DNA from: an uncultured Verrucomicrobiales bacterium
GTDB taxonomy: Bacteria > Verrucomicrobiota > Verrucomicrobiia > Verrucomicrobiales > DEV007
Assembly (NCBI GenBank): GCA_938082635.1
Contig: CALLLI010000254.1
Span: 1-34,850, forward strand
Length of the DNA: 34,850 nt
Direction of reading: 5' to 3'
Position 1 is the stretch's first letter. The number at the start of each line of letters is the position of its first letter. Below the pieces are notes generated by a model. It was not told the origin of the DNA and ran no database searches. It worked only from the letters and a program-made list of their open reading frames with translations. Shown in pieces: positions 1 to 11,646 of this stretch. A program made the translations under genes and the position numbers.

Positions 1-1
1 C

Positions 2-469
2 AAATACCCTTCAACCTTACGCGCTCTCCTCTCCTCAGGAACCTTTATTGAAGGCTGGGCTGTCTACAGCGAACGCGTCATGGTCGACGCGGGTTACCTC
101 GACGGCGACGACCGCATGCGGTTGATCAACTTGAAATGGTACCTACGCGGCATCACCAACGCCATGATCGACCAAGCCATTCACGTCGATGGCATGACTG
201 AAGAAGAAGCCATGCGCCTCATGATCGAGGGTGGGTTCCAAGAAGAACGCGAGGCTGCTGGCAAGTGGACACGTGCCCAACTCACTTCAGCCCAACTCAG
301 CACCTACTTCGTCGGCACGCAAGAACACTGGGACCTACGTCGGCAGATGGAGAAGATCTCGGGCGATGACTTCAACCTGAAGACGTACCACGATAAGCTC
401 CTGTCTTTCGGTTCGCCACCGGTGCAGTTCGTGAAGGCATTGATGTTAGACCTGCCTATCCCTAAGTAA
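2..469 (+). CDS. DUF885 family protein, C-terminal part (5' end outside window)
   Basis: The reading frame is open from base 2 to a TAA at 467-469, giving about 155 residues, so the gene begins upstream of the window. The first visible residues include EGWAVYSERV, and the rest is helical with LKWYLRGITNAMIDQAIHV and GGFQEEREAAGKWTRAQL. This pattern is typical of the C-terminal part of DUF885 proteins, a large family of predicted metallopeptidase-like proteins whose substrate is mostly unknown. The metal-binding motif expected earlier in the family is not in view, so activity cannot be judged. An internal ATG at 80 is not the true start, because family-like sequence continues upstream of it. 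The gene converges on the S74 gene with only 14 bases between the stop codons. Confidence 0.85.
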   Translation, partial: KYPSTLRALLSSGTFIEGWAVYSERVMVDAGYLDGDDRMRLINLKWYLRGITNAMIDQAIHVDGMTEEEAMRLMIEGGFQEEREAAGKWTRAQLTSAQLSTYFVGTQEHWDLRRQMEKISGDDFNLKTYHDKLLSFGSPPVQFVKALMLDLPIPK

Positions 470-483
470 GTGCCAACAGCGAT

Positions 484-2535
484 CTATCTCGAGATCACTG
501 CGGAGACCTTGGGCAAAGAACCGCTTGCAGGACTACCCTGAAGAAGCTTCACCAGCGCAGCGATCTGCTTATCTTGCTCGGCATCCTTGGCGCCTTGTGC
601 AGCCAACCGCTGTTGAGTGGCGGAGAGTTCAGCTTTTAACTTCGCGTTCTCATCTTGCAGTGCTTTCACCTCGGCATCCTTCTCCTTCTTCAATTGCTGA
701 ATAGCAGAGATCCCGGTCGCAAAGATTCGGTTGTAATCCACCGAGAGGAAGTCATCAACCTCTTTACCGTAGACAAAGGCACGCTTAGGAGACTCAGAGA
801 CACCAGTGATCACAAAGCTATTGTCATCGATCACTGCATTGACGTCGTACTCACTTGCGCTTTCGTCGACAACCACACGCACCCGGTCCCCAGCGAGCAA
901 CCCGTGTGCCTGACCCAACTGCAAACGTAAGCTCTTAGCCTCCGCGTTAAAGTGCAGCTCATTGGCAACCTCATAAATGTTCGGCACAAAGTCCTTGCTC
1001 TCGTGGACAGCCTCAGGGAACACCGCTTTCACTTCCTGAGCGATGAACCCTCTCTGAACCCTATCACCCATGGCAGCTCTATCCTTCATCTGGTAATCGG
1101 TGACAGCTAGTTTTTGAATGCCCTGTAAATCCTTCCGGGCATCCGCCGTTCCGACAACGTCTTTGATGCGCTCATCTGATACAAGATGGACGCCTGAGGC
1201 TTCTAAGACCCACGCAGCTTTAATCGAAACAGAAATGGGGGAACCGGTCCAAATGCCATTGTTCGTATTAACTGTGTAGTAGCGAGATACAAGCGTGCGG
1301 CTGACGTCCCCGTCCACATGCAGGGGTGCGACTGGAGAACTCGTTCCGATACCGACTCGACCACCGAACCGCGTCGTACCACCGCCAAGTTGGAGATTTA
1401 ATTGCGATGTCCCTCCATTGTTCCGACAAATAATCTCATTGTTGTCGAGGACGAGATTCTCCCCCGTCGTTGCGCCAATCGTCACATAACCACGCCCTGT
1501 TAAACCGGCATCAGCACCACCAAAGATCTGCAGTTGTGCACCGCCAACGGTCGGATCTCCGTTGATCCCTATCACATTCGCCTGTATTCGAAGGGAATCA
1601 TCGGCATTCTCATCTAGATAGACGTAATCTGCATCACCGAAGTTGAGGCGAGCCCCATGACCGCTGCTATCTGGACCGATCAGCCGAAGTGTCTCTTCAT
1701 TGGCGGATTGGATGACCGCCTTGTGGGTGGTCGTTGTTGTTCCGACCGACAGGTTGTCAGGTAGGTTGAGACTAGGGGTAGTCAGGGTTCCTGTGATCAA
1801 AGCTGCGTTGAGCGTGCCGGTGACCTCCAAATCCCCGGTAATCTTTGAACCAGCCTTGGCGGTAAAGCCTCCATCACCATTGATGGAGAACTTCGCCATT
1901 GGGACCTCCCCGGCCGTATCCATATCGTCTTCGTCATAGATATTGAGCAGCCCCTCTATTCCAGGCGAGTACATAGCAATCGTCTTACCATTCACAAAGA
2001 TGCCCGCAGATTCCCCTCCGGCTGTCGTCTCGATGAGCAGTCCGTCTTGGGTGCCCAACTTGAATTCCGAGGCCCCGGCTGCGCCGATTGTCGGTACTGA
2101 AGAAACACTAATCTTCCTATCAGAGGCACCTAGAGTCACCGCATTGAAGGCTTACGGGGCCGCCATGACCTGCTGGCGAGGCAGCGAAGGAAGCGGCTGG
2201 GGAGGATTCTTATCATCGAACAGGGTGATTTCAAGAAAGCGTGCCCCGCCAGCAAAAGCTTGATTAATAGGGCGATCGCTTTGGTCTAACGGCCCAAGCA
2301 CTGCATTGAAACGGCCTTCGATAACATCAACATTCGCGTCAAAATCACCCCAGTGCTTAATTCCGTCACTCTCTTGATCGTAGAGTGCAAATCGCACGGT
2401 CGCTTGAGAACTGATCACGGGATCACCATTGACGTCGGTCAGCCGCCCCTGATAATTCATTTGAGCGGAAGCCGCTTGAAGCCCGCCGAAGAGTAGGAGG
2501 ATTGCTGCCAGTGCGTTAGCGTGTCTAAGTTTCAT
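484..2535 (-). pseudogene. Peptidase S74 (intramolecular chaperone) tail-fibre-like secreted protein, interrupted by one in-frame TAA
   Basis: The reading frame would encode 683 codons but is split by a TAA at 2152-2154. The 127-residue first part has a signal peptide ending near ASAQ and a NYQGRLTDVNGDPV domain. The second part (484-2139) is in the same frame, and the junction reads RQQVMAAP-stop-AFNAVTLG. In comparable proteins the stop position is usually Tyr (MAAPYAF...), so one TAC/TAT to TAA change explains the break. The second part has shaft-like repeats, VGIGTSSPVAPLHV, and an S74 domain with SDERIKD. The Ser and the Lys five residues later match the autocleavage dyad of the family. 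RGFIAQEVKAVFPEAV and a C-terminal coiled coil (KKEKDAEVKALQDENAKLKAEL) follow. It is the last gene of a three-gene secreted cluster. Assembly error, true nonsense mutation or readthrough are all possible. Confidence 0.8.
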
Positions 2536-2588
2536 AGTTGGTTACTGGGTCTAGGTAAGGGTGTCTGATAGGGCAGGAATCTAATTCA

Positions 2589-5500
2589 CTAAGGTGCGGT
2601 TACTTTGATCTGAGGACGCGTGTAAGCGCGGTGTTGAACGACAAGTTCGATATCGACAAGGTCTTCGATCCTGAACTGGTTTGCCTCAATGTTTAAGAGA
2701 AGCCCAGTCGTCGCCACACTGAGTTCTTTGAAGTCGTTGATTTGAAACCCACTATTAGATTGGATTTCAGCCTCGACAGCCGGCGTCTCGGCGGACTGCG
2801 TGCTGAATATATACTCTAAACTCGTAGCGTCCTTGACACCAAACGTTTCGAAAACAAACACAGCTGGATTCGTATTCTGGAAGTAGCGAAACGGCGTGGG
2901 TACAAACTCCCCACTGTAGTCTCTGCGGTCGATTTGCAAACCGGCAGACTCATCACTTGCGATTTTTGCATCGTTGGCATTGACCAATTCCACCGGTGAT
3001 CGATCTGGCAGCGGAGGCACACGCGTGCGGAAGAACGTGTTCCCGCTATAGATCATGTTTCCATTGATACCGTTGTTTCCTGGCAAAGAAGGCACGGCAT
3101 TTCCATTCACGAACGACCCGGCCTTAAAGACGAAATGCACGGCAAGCCAATCGATCTTATCTCGATACAAACCCGAGCTGATACTAATGAGCTGATCGGG
3201 ATTGGAGGGTGAATACGTGTAGGTCGGTCCCGCGAAGAGTTGTCCAATTTCAAGCTGTGATGTATCCACGGGAATACTGATCGCAGGATTAAAGCCGCCT
3301 CCTGGTGCAGCGCTCACAGCCAGCCCGCTCAGAAGTGCATGAAAGTGGGCTTCCTTGGTGATAGGATTCCCATCCGAGTCCGTGCGAAGACCATCATCAG
3401 GAGGGAAGGCGCCAAACTCTTTGTTGGTATCAGCGGGATTGGGCGTGAGGACCCGATCGCGTAGAGAGACCGTCGCGGTGTCCTGGCGAAGTGTGCCTGG
3501 AGAGGTAAGACGGTCCTCATTGAAGAAGGCCATCGCTTGAAAAATGGCGTCCAACTCTAGCGCATTGCGCGCGCTGAAGATGGTACCGATATCCACGGCA
3601 AGACGGATTTGGGGATTCGCGTAGGCGAAGCGCTCCTGCCATTTGTACTCGAGTGCCCGTGCCGTCATGAATAACCACCACTGAGCTCTACGGAACGAAG
3701 CGTCAGCAATGAGAAGAGCGGCCTCTGCGCGTTGAAAGTGAATGGGATCCGCGAAGTAAGCACTGGCAAGATCGGCCCGCTTCGCGCGGAAGTTGTCCTC
3801 AATTCGGGCCACCTCACGAATCAACGCCGCGCGGTCAGCTATCGCTTGGGCGATGGCGGAAATGTTACTCTTTGTTTGAAGGTCTGTGGCCAGTACTTCA
3901 CGCTGAAGAGCTCCGATCTCCATGATGGACTGCTGGACGGTGAGGGCCTGATCCGCAAGAGCCAGCTTGGTCTGATATTGAATCGCCGCCTTATCAATCC
4001 CCTTCTCAGAGGTCACTGCAAACCCTGCCGCCGTACCTTGGGCAATGCCATTGATCCCACCAGCCGTCGCAATGGTAGCTCCGGGACCAAAGGCCAACGG
4101 ACTAGGTGTTAACCCAGCAATAGCCGCCGCTGAGTCATACGCCACCTGGGCCGCCGCTGCAAGTCCTTGGGATATCGCTAAGTCTCCATAAATGTCGTCC
4201 GTCTTGGTCAAGTAGGAGGACTGCGCGTTCTTGATCGAATCCTTAATCCCATTGGCAAGACCTACCGCAGCTTGAGCATTCCTCACATCGGTCTCCGCTT
4301 TGCTGAGCACTTGCTTGAGACCGCTATTCTGCTGAATGAGTCCGGCGATCGTCCGATCTGCGGTCGCGAGATCACTTCCAATGACGTCCGACTTCGGCTT
4401 CGTTCCGTCCCAACCATTCACGCCATCGTCCCATGGAAAACCCGTGATCTCTTCGAATCGATCTCTCAACGCAATCTCGAGGTCTAGCAAATCACCAGTA
4501 GTCTGGCTAACCCCGGTGAGGAACGTCGCATAAGATTGGATAGCGCCTCCTCCAGACCCGGGATTATTTGGATCCCCCAAACGGTCTAACGCTACTTGAA
4601 GCGCCCCTGTCGGAGCTTTGATGCGGTTCTTGAGAATGTCATAGGAATCGAATAGTTCCGCCCCCGAACCATCTGTCTCTCCCGGCTGCTTCTCCACAAT
4701 CAGAAGAAAGTCCGGATCCAATCCGAGCATGTTTGCTGTTCCATTGACAAAGTTCCGCACGCCGATCGATTCGCTCAAGGCAGTCGAAACTAAGGTAAAC
4801 GCAGAACGGACACCTGTGGAGTCGAGTGAAGTGGAATCGAAATCGGTATCTGCAAAGAGCCCCTTGAGCTGAAGGTAGAGGTTCGTGTCTGGTCCCTGAA
4901 CTTCAGCGATCAACTGTCGCGCTTCCGTGATGTCCCCTGAGGCGCTTCTCATGCCAAGAAGCCTTGCTAGGTCTGTTTTGAACTGAACGAGTTGCCCAAG
5001 AATCGTGAGGAAGGTGCGGTAGTCTTTGTAGCCAGCAAAGACCACTTCCGTCTCCGAGGAGAGTTCGATGATCTGCTCGACAGCACCACTCCCGGTGGAC
5101 GCCGTTCCCGTCCCGTCATTCCCTGCGCTGAAGGTGACGGTGAAATCGCCGGGATCTATCATTTCGACCATGGCCTTGATCTCACTGATCTTGGTAAAAC
5201 CGGTCACTACTGGGATGGAGAGCGTGTCCGCGCCCGCAGAAGGCAAGGTGCCTCCTTCCGACATCACCACTCGGAAATTGTCTGGGAATGCGGGAAGTGT
5301 CGTGGTGATGGTGAAATCGTTATTGGCACCCGGTAACATGATGGTTGCGACCCCACCGACTGCCGTGAAGATACGGGGCGTTGCCGAGGCATAGCCCAGC
5401 TCCGTAGCGGACTGGCTGCGGCCAGGCACACGACTGACAAAGATAAAGTTGCCATAGGGCCTTCCCTGAAAGTCGCTCACGAAATCCCCAGGCTCTACCC

Positions 5501-6314
5501 CGGCCATTTCAAAACAAAGAAGCTCAGAATACCACGCGGCCGCTTGGCCAACGACTTGAATGAGTTCACGATAGAGCGCAATTTCTCGATCAATGATAAA
5601 TTCGTTGGCTGAAGAATCTAACCCCAAGCGAATGGTTGCGAGTTTCGCTAGGCGTTTGTTGACGAACTGCATCTCGGCGACGGCAAGATCATAATAGATA
5701 TCGAGCAGCGCGAACTGAAGTTCACGGTTCAATGGGGCCATGGAGAGAGCATCACGAAGGACATCAATTTGATCCATGGCGGCCATGCGCTCATCGTCAC
5801 CATACCAAGGATTGTCATCATCACTGGTGTCCTGGAACGTCTCCGCAAAGAGATTCAGAATCACCGGATTGCCATCATCATCTGCGCCGCCCTCGCCATA
5901 CATCAACCAGCGATAACGGAACGCTCCTCCTGTGGCGGGATCCGTGAGTTCACTTCTGGTCGCAGTGACGCCCGTAGCAGTCCTGTAGCCCGCAGGATAG
6001 AGCACATCGTAGACTCCAGTTCCGCCGTTATTGCGTAACACCTCCTCCGCAAACGTGCTATTCGGCGAAGAAATCTGCGTGACGGCAAAGGGATGTCCAT
6101 ACCTGGACTGAGAAAGGTAAGTCGCGTCTGCGCCGCTACCAAACGTCGGTCCACCGGTCAGCCTATCAATGTTTCCTTGAAGCACCATCACGCCTCCCCC
6201 CTCAAGTGGGCCGGAAGCATTCTCGAAGTCCGGACGCGCGACCTTAGGTGGCACAGCAAAGGCACTCACCATGAGAAACAGGCTGGCCAACGGAAGGAGA
6301 AATGTAGACTTCAT
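2589..6314 (-). CDS. Large secreted protein of unknown function (about 1241 residues)
   Basis: I do not recognise a named family. I chose the ATG at 6314 because it gives a classic signal peptide (MKSTFLLPLASLFLMVSAFA); an ATG at 6335, one base past the previous gene's stop, would add seven residues. The N-terminal third is mixed and Gly/Asp rich. It includes YGEGGADDDGNP, DDDNPWYGDD and a segment resembling 'MAPLNRELQFALLDIYYDLAVAEM'-type helical repeats (trimmed). The middle, about residues 570-900, is Ala/Gln-rich and predicted helical or coiled coil (AEAALLIADASFRRAQWW and ARALEYKWQERF). The C-terminal part looks beta-rich. There is no obvious catalytic motif, LPXTG or sorting domain. It lies between the TSP3/Calx-beta gene and the S74 gene on the same strand, so a shared surface or extracellular role is plausible. 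That role is inference. Confidence 0.8.
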   Translation of the reverse strand: MKSTFLLPLASLFLMVSAFAVPPKVARPDFENASGPLEGGGVMVLQGNIDRLTGGPTFGSGADATYLSQSRYGHPFAVTQISSPNSTFAEEVLRNNGGTGVYDVLYPAGYRTATGVTATRSELTDPATGGAFRYRWLMYGEGGADDDGNPVILNLFAETFQDTSDDDNPWYGDDERMAAMDQIDVLRDALSMAPLNRELQFALLDIYYDLAVAEMQFVNKRLAKLATIRLGLDSSANEFIIDREIALYRELIQVVGQAAAWYSELLCFEMAGVEPGDFVSDFQGRPYGNFIFVSRVPGRSQSATELGYASATPRIFTAVGGVATIMLPGANNDFTITTTLPAFPDNFRVVMSEGGTLPSAGADTLSIPVVTGFTKISEIKAMVEMIDPGDFTVTFSAGNDGTGTASTGSGAVEQIIELSSETEVVFAGYKDYRTFLTILGQLVQFKTDLARLLGMRSASGDITEARQLIAEVQGPDTNLYLQLKGLFADTDFDSTSLDSTGVRSAFTLVSTALSESIGVRNFVNGTANMLGLDPDFLLIVEKQPGETDGSGAELFDSYDILKNRIKAPTGALQVALDRLGDPNNPGSGGGAIQSYATFLTGVSQTTGDLLDLEIALRDRFEEITGFPWDDGVNGWDGTKPKSDVIGSDLATADRTIAGLIQQNSGLKQVLSKAETDVRNAQAAVGLANGIKDSIKNAQSSYLTKTDDIYGDLAISQGLAAAAQVAYDSAAAIAGLTPSPLAFGPGATIATAGGINGIAQGTAAGFAVTSEKGIDKAAIQYQTKLALADQALTVQQSIMEIGALQREVLATDLQTKSNISAIAQAIADRAALIREVARIEDNFRAKRADLASAYFADPIHFQRAEAALLIADASFRRAQWWLFMTARALEYKWQERFAYANPQIRLAVDIGTIFSARNALELDAIFQAMAFFNEDRLTSPGTLRQDTATVSLRDRVLTPNPADTNKEFGAFPPDDGLRTDSDGNPITKEAHFHALLSGLAVSAAPGGGFNPAISIPVDTSQLEIGQLFAGPTYTYSPSNPDQLISISSGLYRDKIDWLAVHFVFKAGSFVNGNAVPSLPGNNGINGNMIYSGNTFFRTRVPPLPDRSPVELVNANDAKIASDESAGLQIDRRDYSGEFVPTPFRYFQNTNPAVFVFETFGVKDATSLEYIFSTQSAETPAVEAEIQSNSGFQINDFKELSVATTGLLLNIEANQFRIEDLVDIELVVQHRAYTRPQIKVTAP

Positions 6315-6336
6315 GTTATGCTCGGCGAGAATCATA

Positions 6337-7611
6337 TCAAGGATTTGGATCGAGGGTGAAAGGTGTTTCCGGTGGTAGGGGCACCTCTTTCACAAGCACC
6401 AGCCCTCCCTCTCGAGTACGCTTTAGATGGGTCTTAGACGAGTCCGCCGGAGAGGTGATATCTGTAAAGGTACCGAAGACAGACAGCTTCTGATCGATCT
6501 TCTGGCCAGGTGTGGCCGTGTTACAGTCCAAGGTAATTGTCCGTGTCAGCGGCTCTTCTGTAATACTGACCCGTTCCCCCCCTCCTCCAAACCGTTTAAA
6601 TGAACTCACCGCGACCGGCAAAGGCGGGGAAACTGCTCGAAAGCGAACAGAAGTATCCATCACATCCGTCGCCGCCCAAACTTCTTGGGGTAGCGAAGGA
6701 ATGATCCCGAGAGACTGTGAACTCAGCCCCTCGTCCAGATCAATCAAGCCATCGGAATTTCCCGATACGAAGGCGATCAGGGAAGGTTGCCCCGTCTTTC
6801 TCAGAACCCGTAGACGGAAATTACGAATGAAGAGTTCGTCGTGGAGTGCTCCATTCCAATAACAGTCGTTGTCCGTCAAGCACGACACATGAATGGCCCC
6901 GCCACCGAGCCGGTATCCTGCTGACATCGTAACGGAGTCCAATTCGATGACGAGAAACCTGCTAGGCTTGATCTCGTAATCATCAATGAAGGGGATCTTG
7001 ATCGTGCCATCCGAAGAATTCACACTCACAGACCCACTCAATGCTGGGGAGATATCCGTGCCAGGAATGGTACTCTGCGCATTGATGCTATACGACACCG
7101 TGCCCGAGAACGAACCCGACACCTGAAGCATCACGTCATGGGTCGGCGCATCGCCCTCGATAAAGTGTGAATTTGCCGAAACAAACTCAACGGCAGGAAG
7201 GTCAGCTAGGTCCAAGATACTATTGGCATCATCGGGATCCGTCCCATTTGCCCACTCGATGCCGTCATTGAAGCCATCATCGTCCGAATCGACGTCCATG
7301 CTTAGAGTTCCCAGCGTCGCTTCGAAACTATTGGAAAGCCCATCACCATCAAGATCATCCACGGTCGTGGTGTAGCGCACCACCCGATAGAACTTCCGCG
7401 CTTCGCTCGGCTCTGGAGCGGTCAGAATATGGCGGTGCATCATGCCTGGATCATCCATGACAGAACTCTCAGCAATGGGAAACCAACGCGTGAGGTTGTC
7501 GGAGTGCTGCGCTTCAAAATGGACGTCATTATTTGCCTTCAAATCATCGAAGATGATCGTCAGCGTCGTTCCGTCGGAACTCAAGGATACCGGATCAATG
7601 AGCTGATCCAC
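6337..7611 (-). CDS. Secreted protein with FYRV module, TSP3-like calcium repeats and a Calx-beta-like domain
   Basis: The uninterrupted frame with a GTG start encodes 424 residues. The N-terminus has a module with SDNLTRWFPI ending in KFYRVVRY. Next comes DDLDGDGLSNSFEA followed by DVDSDDDGFNDGIEWANGTDP, Asp-rich loops of thrombospondin type 3 or dockerin type that are expected to bind Ca2+. About residues 140-250 resemble a Calx-beta domain (FIEGDAPTHDVMLQV, DYEIKPSRFLVIELDSV). The C-terminal 170 residues are unrecognised. The GTG start lies inside the natural protein: the same frame upstream encodes a good signal peptide (VIFILCLSGWTAASAQ) but has no ATG, GTG or TTG before a stop. See the separate entry for 7612-7706. 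It is the first gene of the secreted cluster, with its stop touching the next gene. Confidence 0.75.
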   Translation of the reverse strand: MDQLIDPVSLSSDGTTLTIIFDDLKANNDVHFEAQHSDNLTRWFPIAESSVMDDPGMMHRHILTAPEPSEARKFYRVVRYTTTVDDLDGDGLSNSFEATLGTLSMDVDSDDDGFNDGIEWANGTDPDDANSILDLADLPAVEFVSANSHFIEGDAPTHDVMLQVSGSFSGTVSYSINAQSTIPGTDISPALSGSVSVNSSDGTIKIPFIDDYEIKPSRFLVIELDSVTMSAGYRLGGGAIHVSCLTDNDCYWNGALHDELFIRNFRLRVLRKTGQPSLIAFVSGNSDGLIDLDEGLSSQSLGIIPSLPQEVWAATDVMDTSVRFRAVSPPLPVAVSSFKRFGGGGERVSITEEPLTRTITLDCNTATPGQKIDQKLSVFGTFTDITSPADSSKTHLKRTREGGLVLVKEVPLPPETPFTLDPNP

Positions 7612-7706
7612 GACAAAATCCTGGGCAGACGCCGCAGTCCATCCAGACAGACAGAGGATGAAGATGACTCTAGAAATAGTTCTCCTAGCAGGCGAAAACT
7701 TCCCAT
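7612..7706 (-). other. Orphan signal-peptide coding segment, probable one-base frameshift at GGG (7702-7704)
   Basis: Reading on from the GTG at 7611 in the same frame gives KFSPARRTISR followed by VIFILCLSGWTAASAQDFV, a textbook signal peptide with basic n-region, hydrophobic core and ASAQ cleavage site. The only nearby ATG, at 7706, is out of frame by one base. If the GGG after this ATG were GGGG, the frame would read M-G-K-F-S-P-A-R-R and run directly into the signal peptide. A lost G in a homopolymer, real or from sequencing, is the simplest explanation. A non-canonical ATT start at 7677 is an alternative. Confidence 0.55.
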
Positions 7707-7824
7707 TCTGGAGGGGCCACGAAATTGCGTCAAGCGCATCTCTCTATTTCTGAAGAAAGTTCAATTTATTCGAAAAAATGCTAGAGTAGCCCGGGAGCGC
7801 CAGAGAATCTTTTTCCGGATTTTT

Positions 7825-8052
7825 ACCCTAGAAACGGCAATGAGACGTGCTGAGAGTCGCTCCTTTCTCCGAAAGAGAGCGGGTTCCCCTAAAAACGGGA
7901 GTGGAAACTGAGGACGATTCGTAACTTGTGCATTTGCAGCGAATTCCTATTGCTTCGCAATGGACCTTCTGGCTGACTACTCGTTGATGCACAACTGCTT
8001 ACATTTCAACGGTTCGCGCAGAATTCGGGGATTCCATTGCCGTTTTTAGGGT
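7825..8052. repeat. Three copies of an ACCCTAAAAACGGCAATGG-like motif in a gene-free stretch
   Basis: The region 7707-8145 holds no gene I can support. It contains three related motifs. One is on the plus strand at 7825-7842 (ACCCTAGAAACGGCAATG). A second is on the plus strand at about 7886-7904 (CCCCTAAAAACGGGAGTGG). The third is on the minus strand at 8034-8052 (ACCCTAAAAACGGCAATGG). The first and third form an inverted repeat with 17 of 18 matches and about 190 bases between them. Copies two and three also share flanking GCGG before and GGAA after. They lie upstream of the secreted cluster and could be regulator sites or remnants of a small repeat element. Confidence 0.5.
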
Positions 8053-8145
8053 TACCGCTTGATGGCACTCGATTTCGGAGAAATCGGCAACAATGACAGT
8101 CAACTCAGCCTGGCAACCGAAGTGGTCGCCCTACCATTCAATTGC

Positions 8146-8202
8146 TATCGGATCTAGAATCCGAGGGCCCATTGAATTGCGCCGCCTCGGGCCCGTCCGA
8201 TA
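8146..8202 (-). terminator. Nested inverted repeat over the 3' end of the pentapeptide gene
   Basis: The outer arms TATCGGA (8146-8152) and TCCGATA (8196-8202) enclose inner arms CCGAGG (8161-8166) and CCTCGG (8185-8190). Two GGGCCC blocks can also pair. The structure includes the stop codon at 8154-8156. In minus-strand RNA it could end the long transcript from the lolD-like gene to the pentapeptide gene. No clean U-run follows, so intrinsic termination is only tentative. Confidence 0.35.
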
Positions 8203-9113
8203 AGACTAACAACATTCCCGATGAAGTAGACGGCATTGTTCACCTCCACTAACCCAGTAGCTTCCTCGAATCCGGCCCACCCCGTGTCGGCAGCGGTGAG
8301 ATCCGCTGCTTCAAAGTCCGCCATCTGAAAGTCTGCTAGACGCATGTCTGCCAGGGTCAGGTCTGCGTTTCCAAAGCGGGCTTCCTTGAATGAAGATTGC
8401 GCAAGGATGGCTCTACCAAGAAGCGCGCCTGTGAAATCTGCCTTATCGGCAACGGCATCTTCGTCAAGATAGGCGCGCCGAAGGTCGCTTCCCGCGAAGT
8501 TCACTCCAGGAATGTGGGCATCGCCAAAGTTGCTCTTGTTGAGAGTGGCACCCGCAAAGTTCGCACCAGGAAGACGGGCGTGCTTGAATCGAGATCCCGA
8601 GAGAACGCTTTGGCTAAAGGTGACGGATTCCCCAACGACACCTCCAAAGTTCGCAGCCGAGGCCTCCACGTTGGCAAAGGACGCATTTGTAAGAGTAGAT
8701 CTGGAAAGATTGGCTTTGTCCAGAATAGCCCCATCAAACTTAGCTCCTGTTAGATCCATGTCGCTGAGATCAAGTCCCGTGAGGTCACGGCCTGACAGAT
8801 TCGCATTTCTCAGATCCAAATCCTCGATGACCACGCGGTAGAAACGAACGCCTTCCGTCTGCGAGACGGAGAAGGTGTGAGACTGCGCCTTTCCTGAAAG
8901 CCTCTGAGGAGCGGTATCGCCCGCAGGCTCCCATCGAACTAAATCATCACTGACTTCAAGTCTTCCCGGTGGTGAGACAACGGCATTGGAATCTGCTGTA
9001 AGGCTTGGCGCAAGCCAATCGATCAAGACGCCATTTCCCTCCGAGCGCCCAAAAATCTTACCTTGGGAGAACCCCAAGCTCATGGTGAAAGCCCATAGAA
9101 TGAAGGCTCTCAC
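8154..9113 (-). CDS. Secreted pentapeptide-repeat protein with N-terminal FYRV module
   Basis: I chose the GTG at 9113 (319 residues). It lies 19 bases after the clpC stop and gives a signal peptide (RAFILWAFTMSLGFSQG). The longer frame back to 9335 would overlap clpC by about 200 bases. Residues about 30-95 hold the module with LEVSDDLVRWEPAGD and VRFYRVVIEDL. The remainder is a right-handed beta-helix of pentapeptide repeats of A(D/N)Lxx type: ANLSGRDLTGLDLSDMDL, GAKFDGAILDKANLS, GANFAGATLNKSNF, ADMRLADFQMADFEAADL. Pentapeptide proteins have many roles and the target here cannot be told. Close spacing suggests cotranscription with clpC, but a secreted protein is unlikely to act directly with the cytosolic ClpC. 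Confidence 0.8.
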   Translation of the reverse strand: MRAFILWAFTMSLGFSQGKIFGRSEGNGVLIDWLAPSLTADSNAVVSPPGRLEVSDDLVRWEPAGDTAPQRLSGKAQSHTFSVSQTEGVRFYRVVIEDLDLRNANLSGRDLTGLDLSDMDLTGAKFDGAILDKANLSRSTLTNASFANVEASAANFGGVVGESVTFSQSVLSGSRFKHARLPGANFAGATLNKSNFGDAHIPGVNFAGSDLRRAYLDEDAVADKADFTGALLGRAILAQSSFKEARFGNADLTLADMRLADFQMADFEAADLTAADTGWAGFEEATGLVEVNNAVYFIGNVVSLIGRARGGAIQWALGF

Positions 9114-9132
9114 TAACGTTAACGTGATTGAG

Positions 9133-11642
<2,510 letters not shown>

Positions 11643-11646
<4 letters not shown>

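Noticed and set aside
7429-7911. 160-codon plus-strand open frame
   Set aside because: Half is antisense to the TSP3/Calx gene, and the rest is Arg/Lys-rich translation of a repeat-bearing non-coding region.
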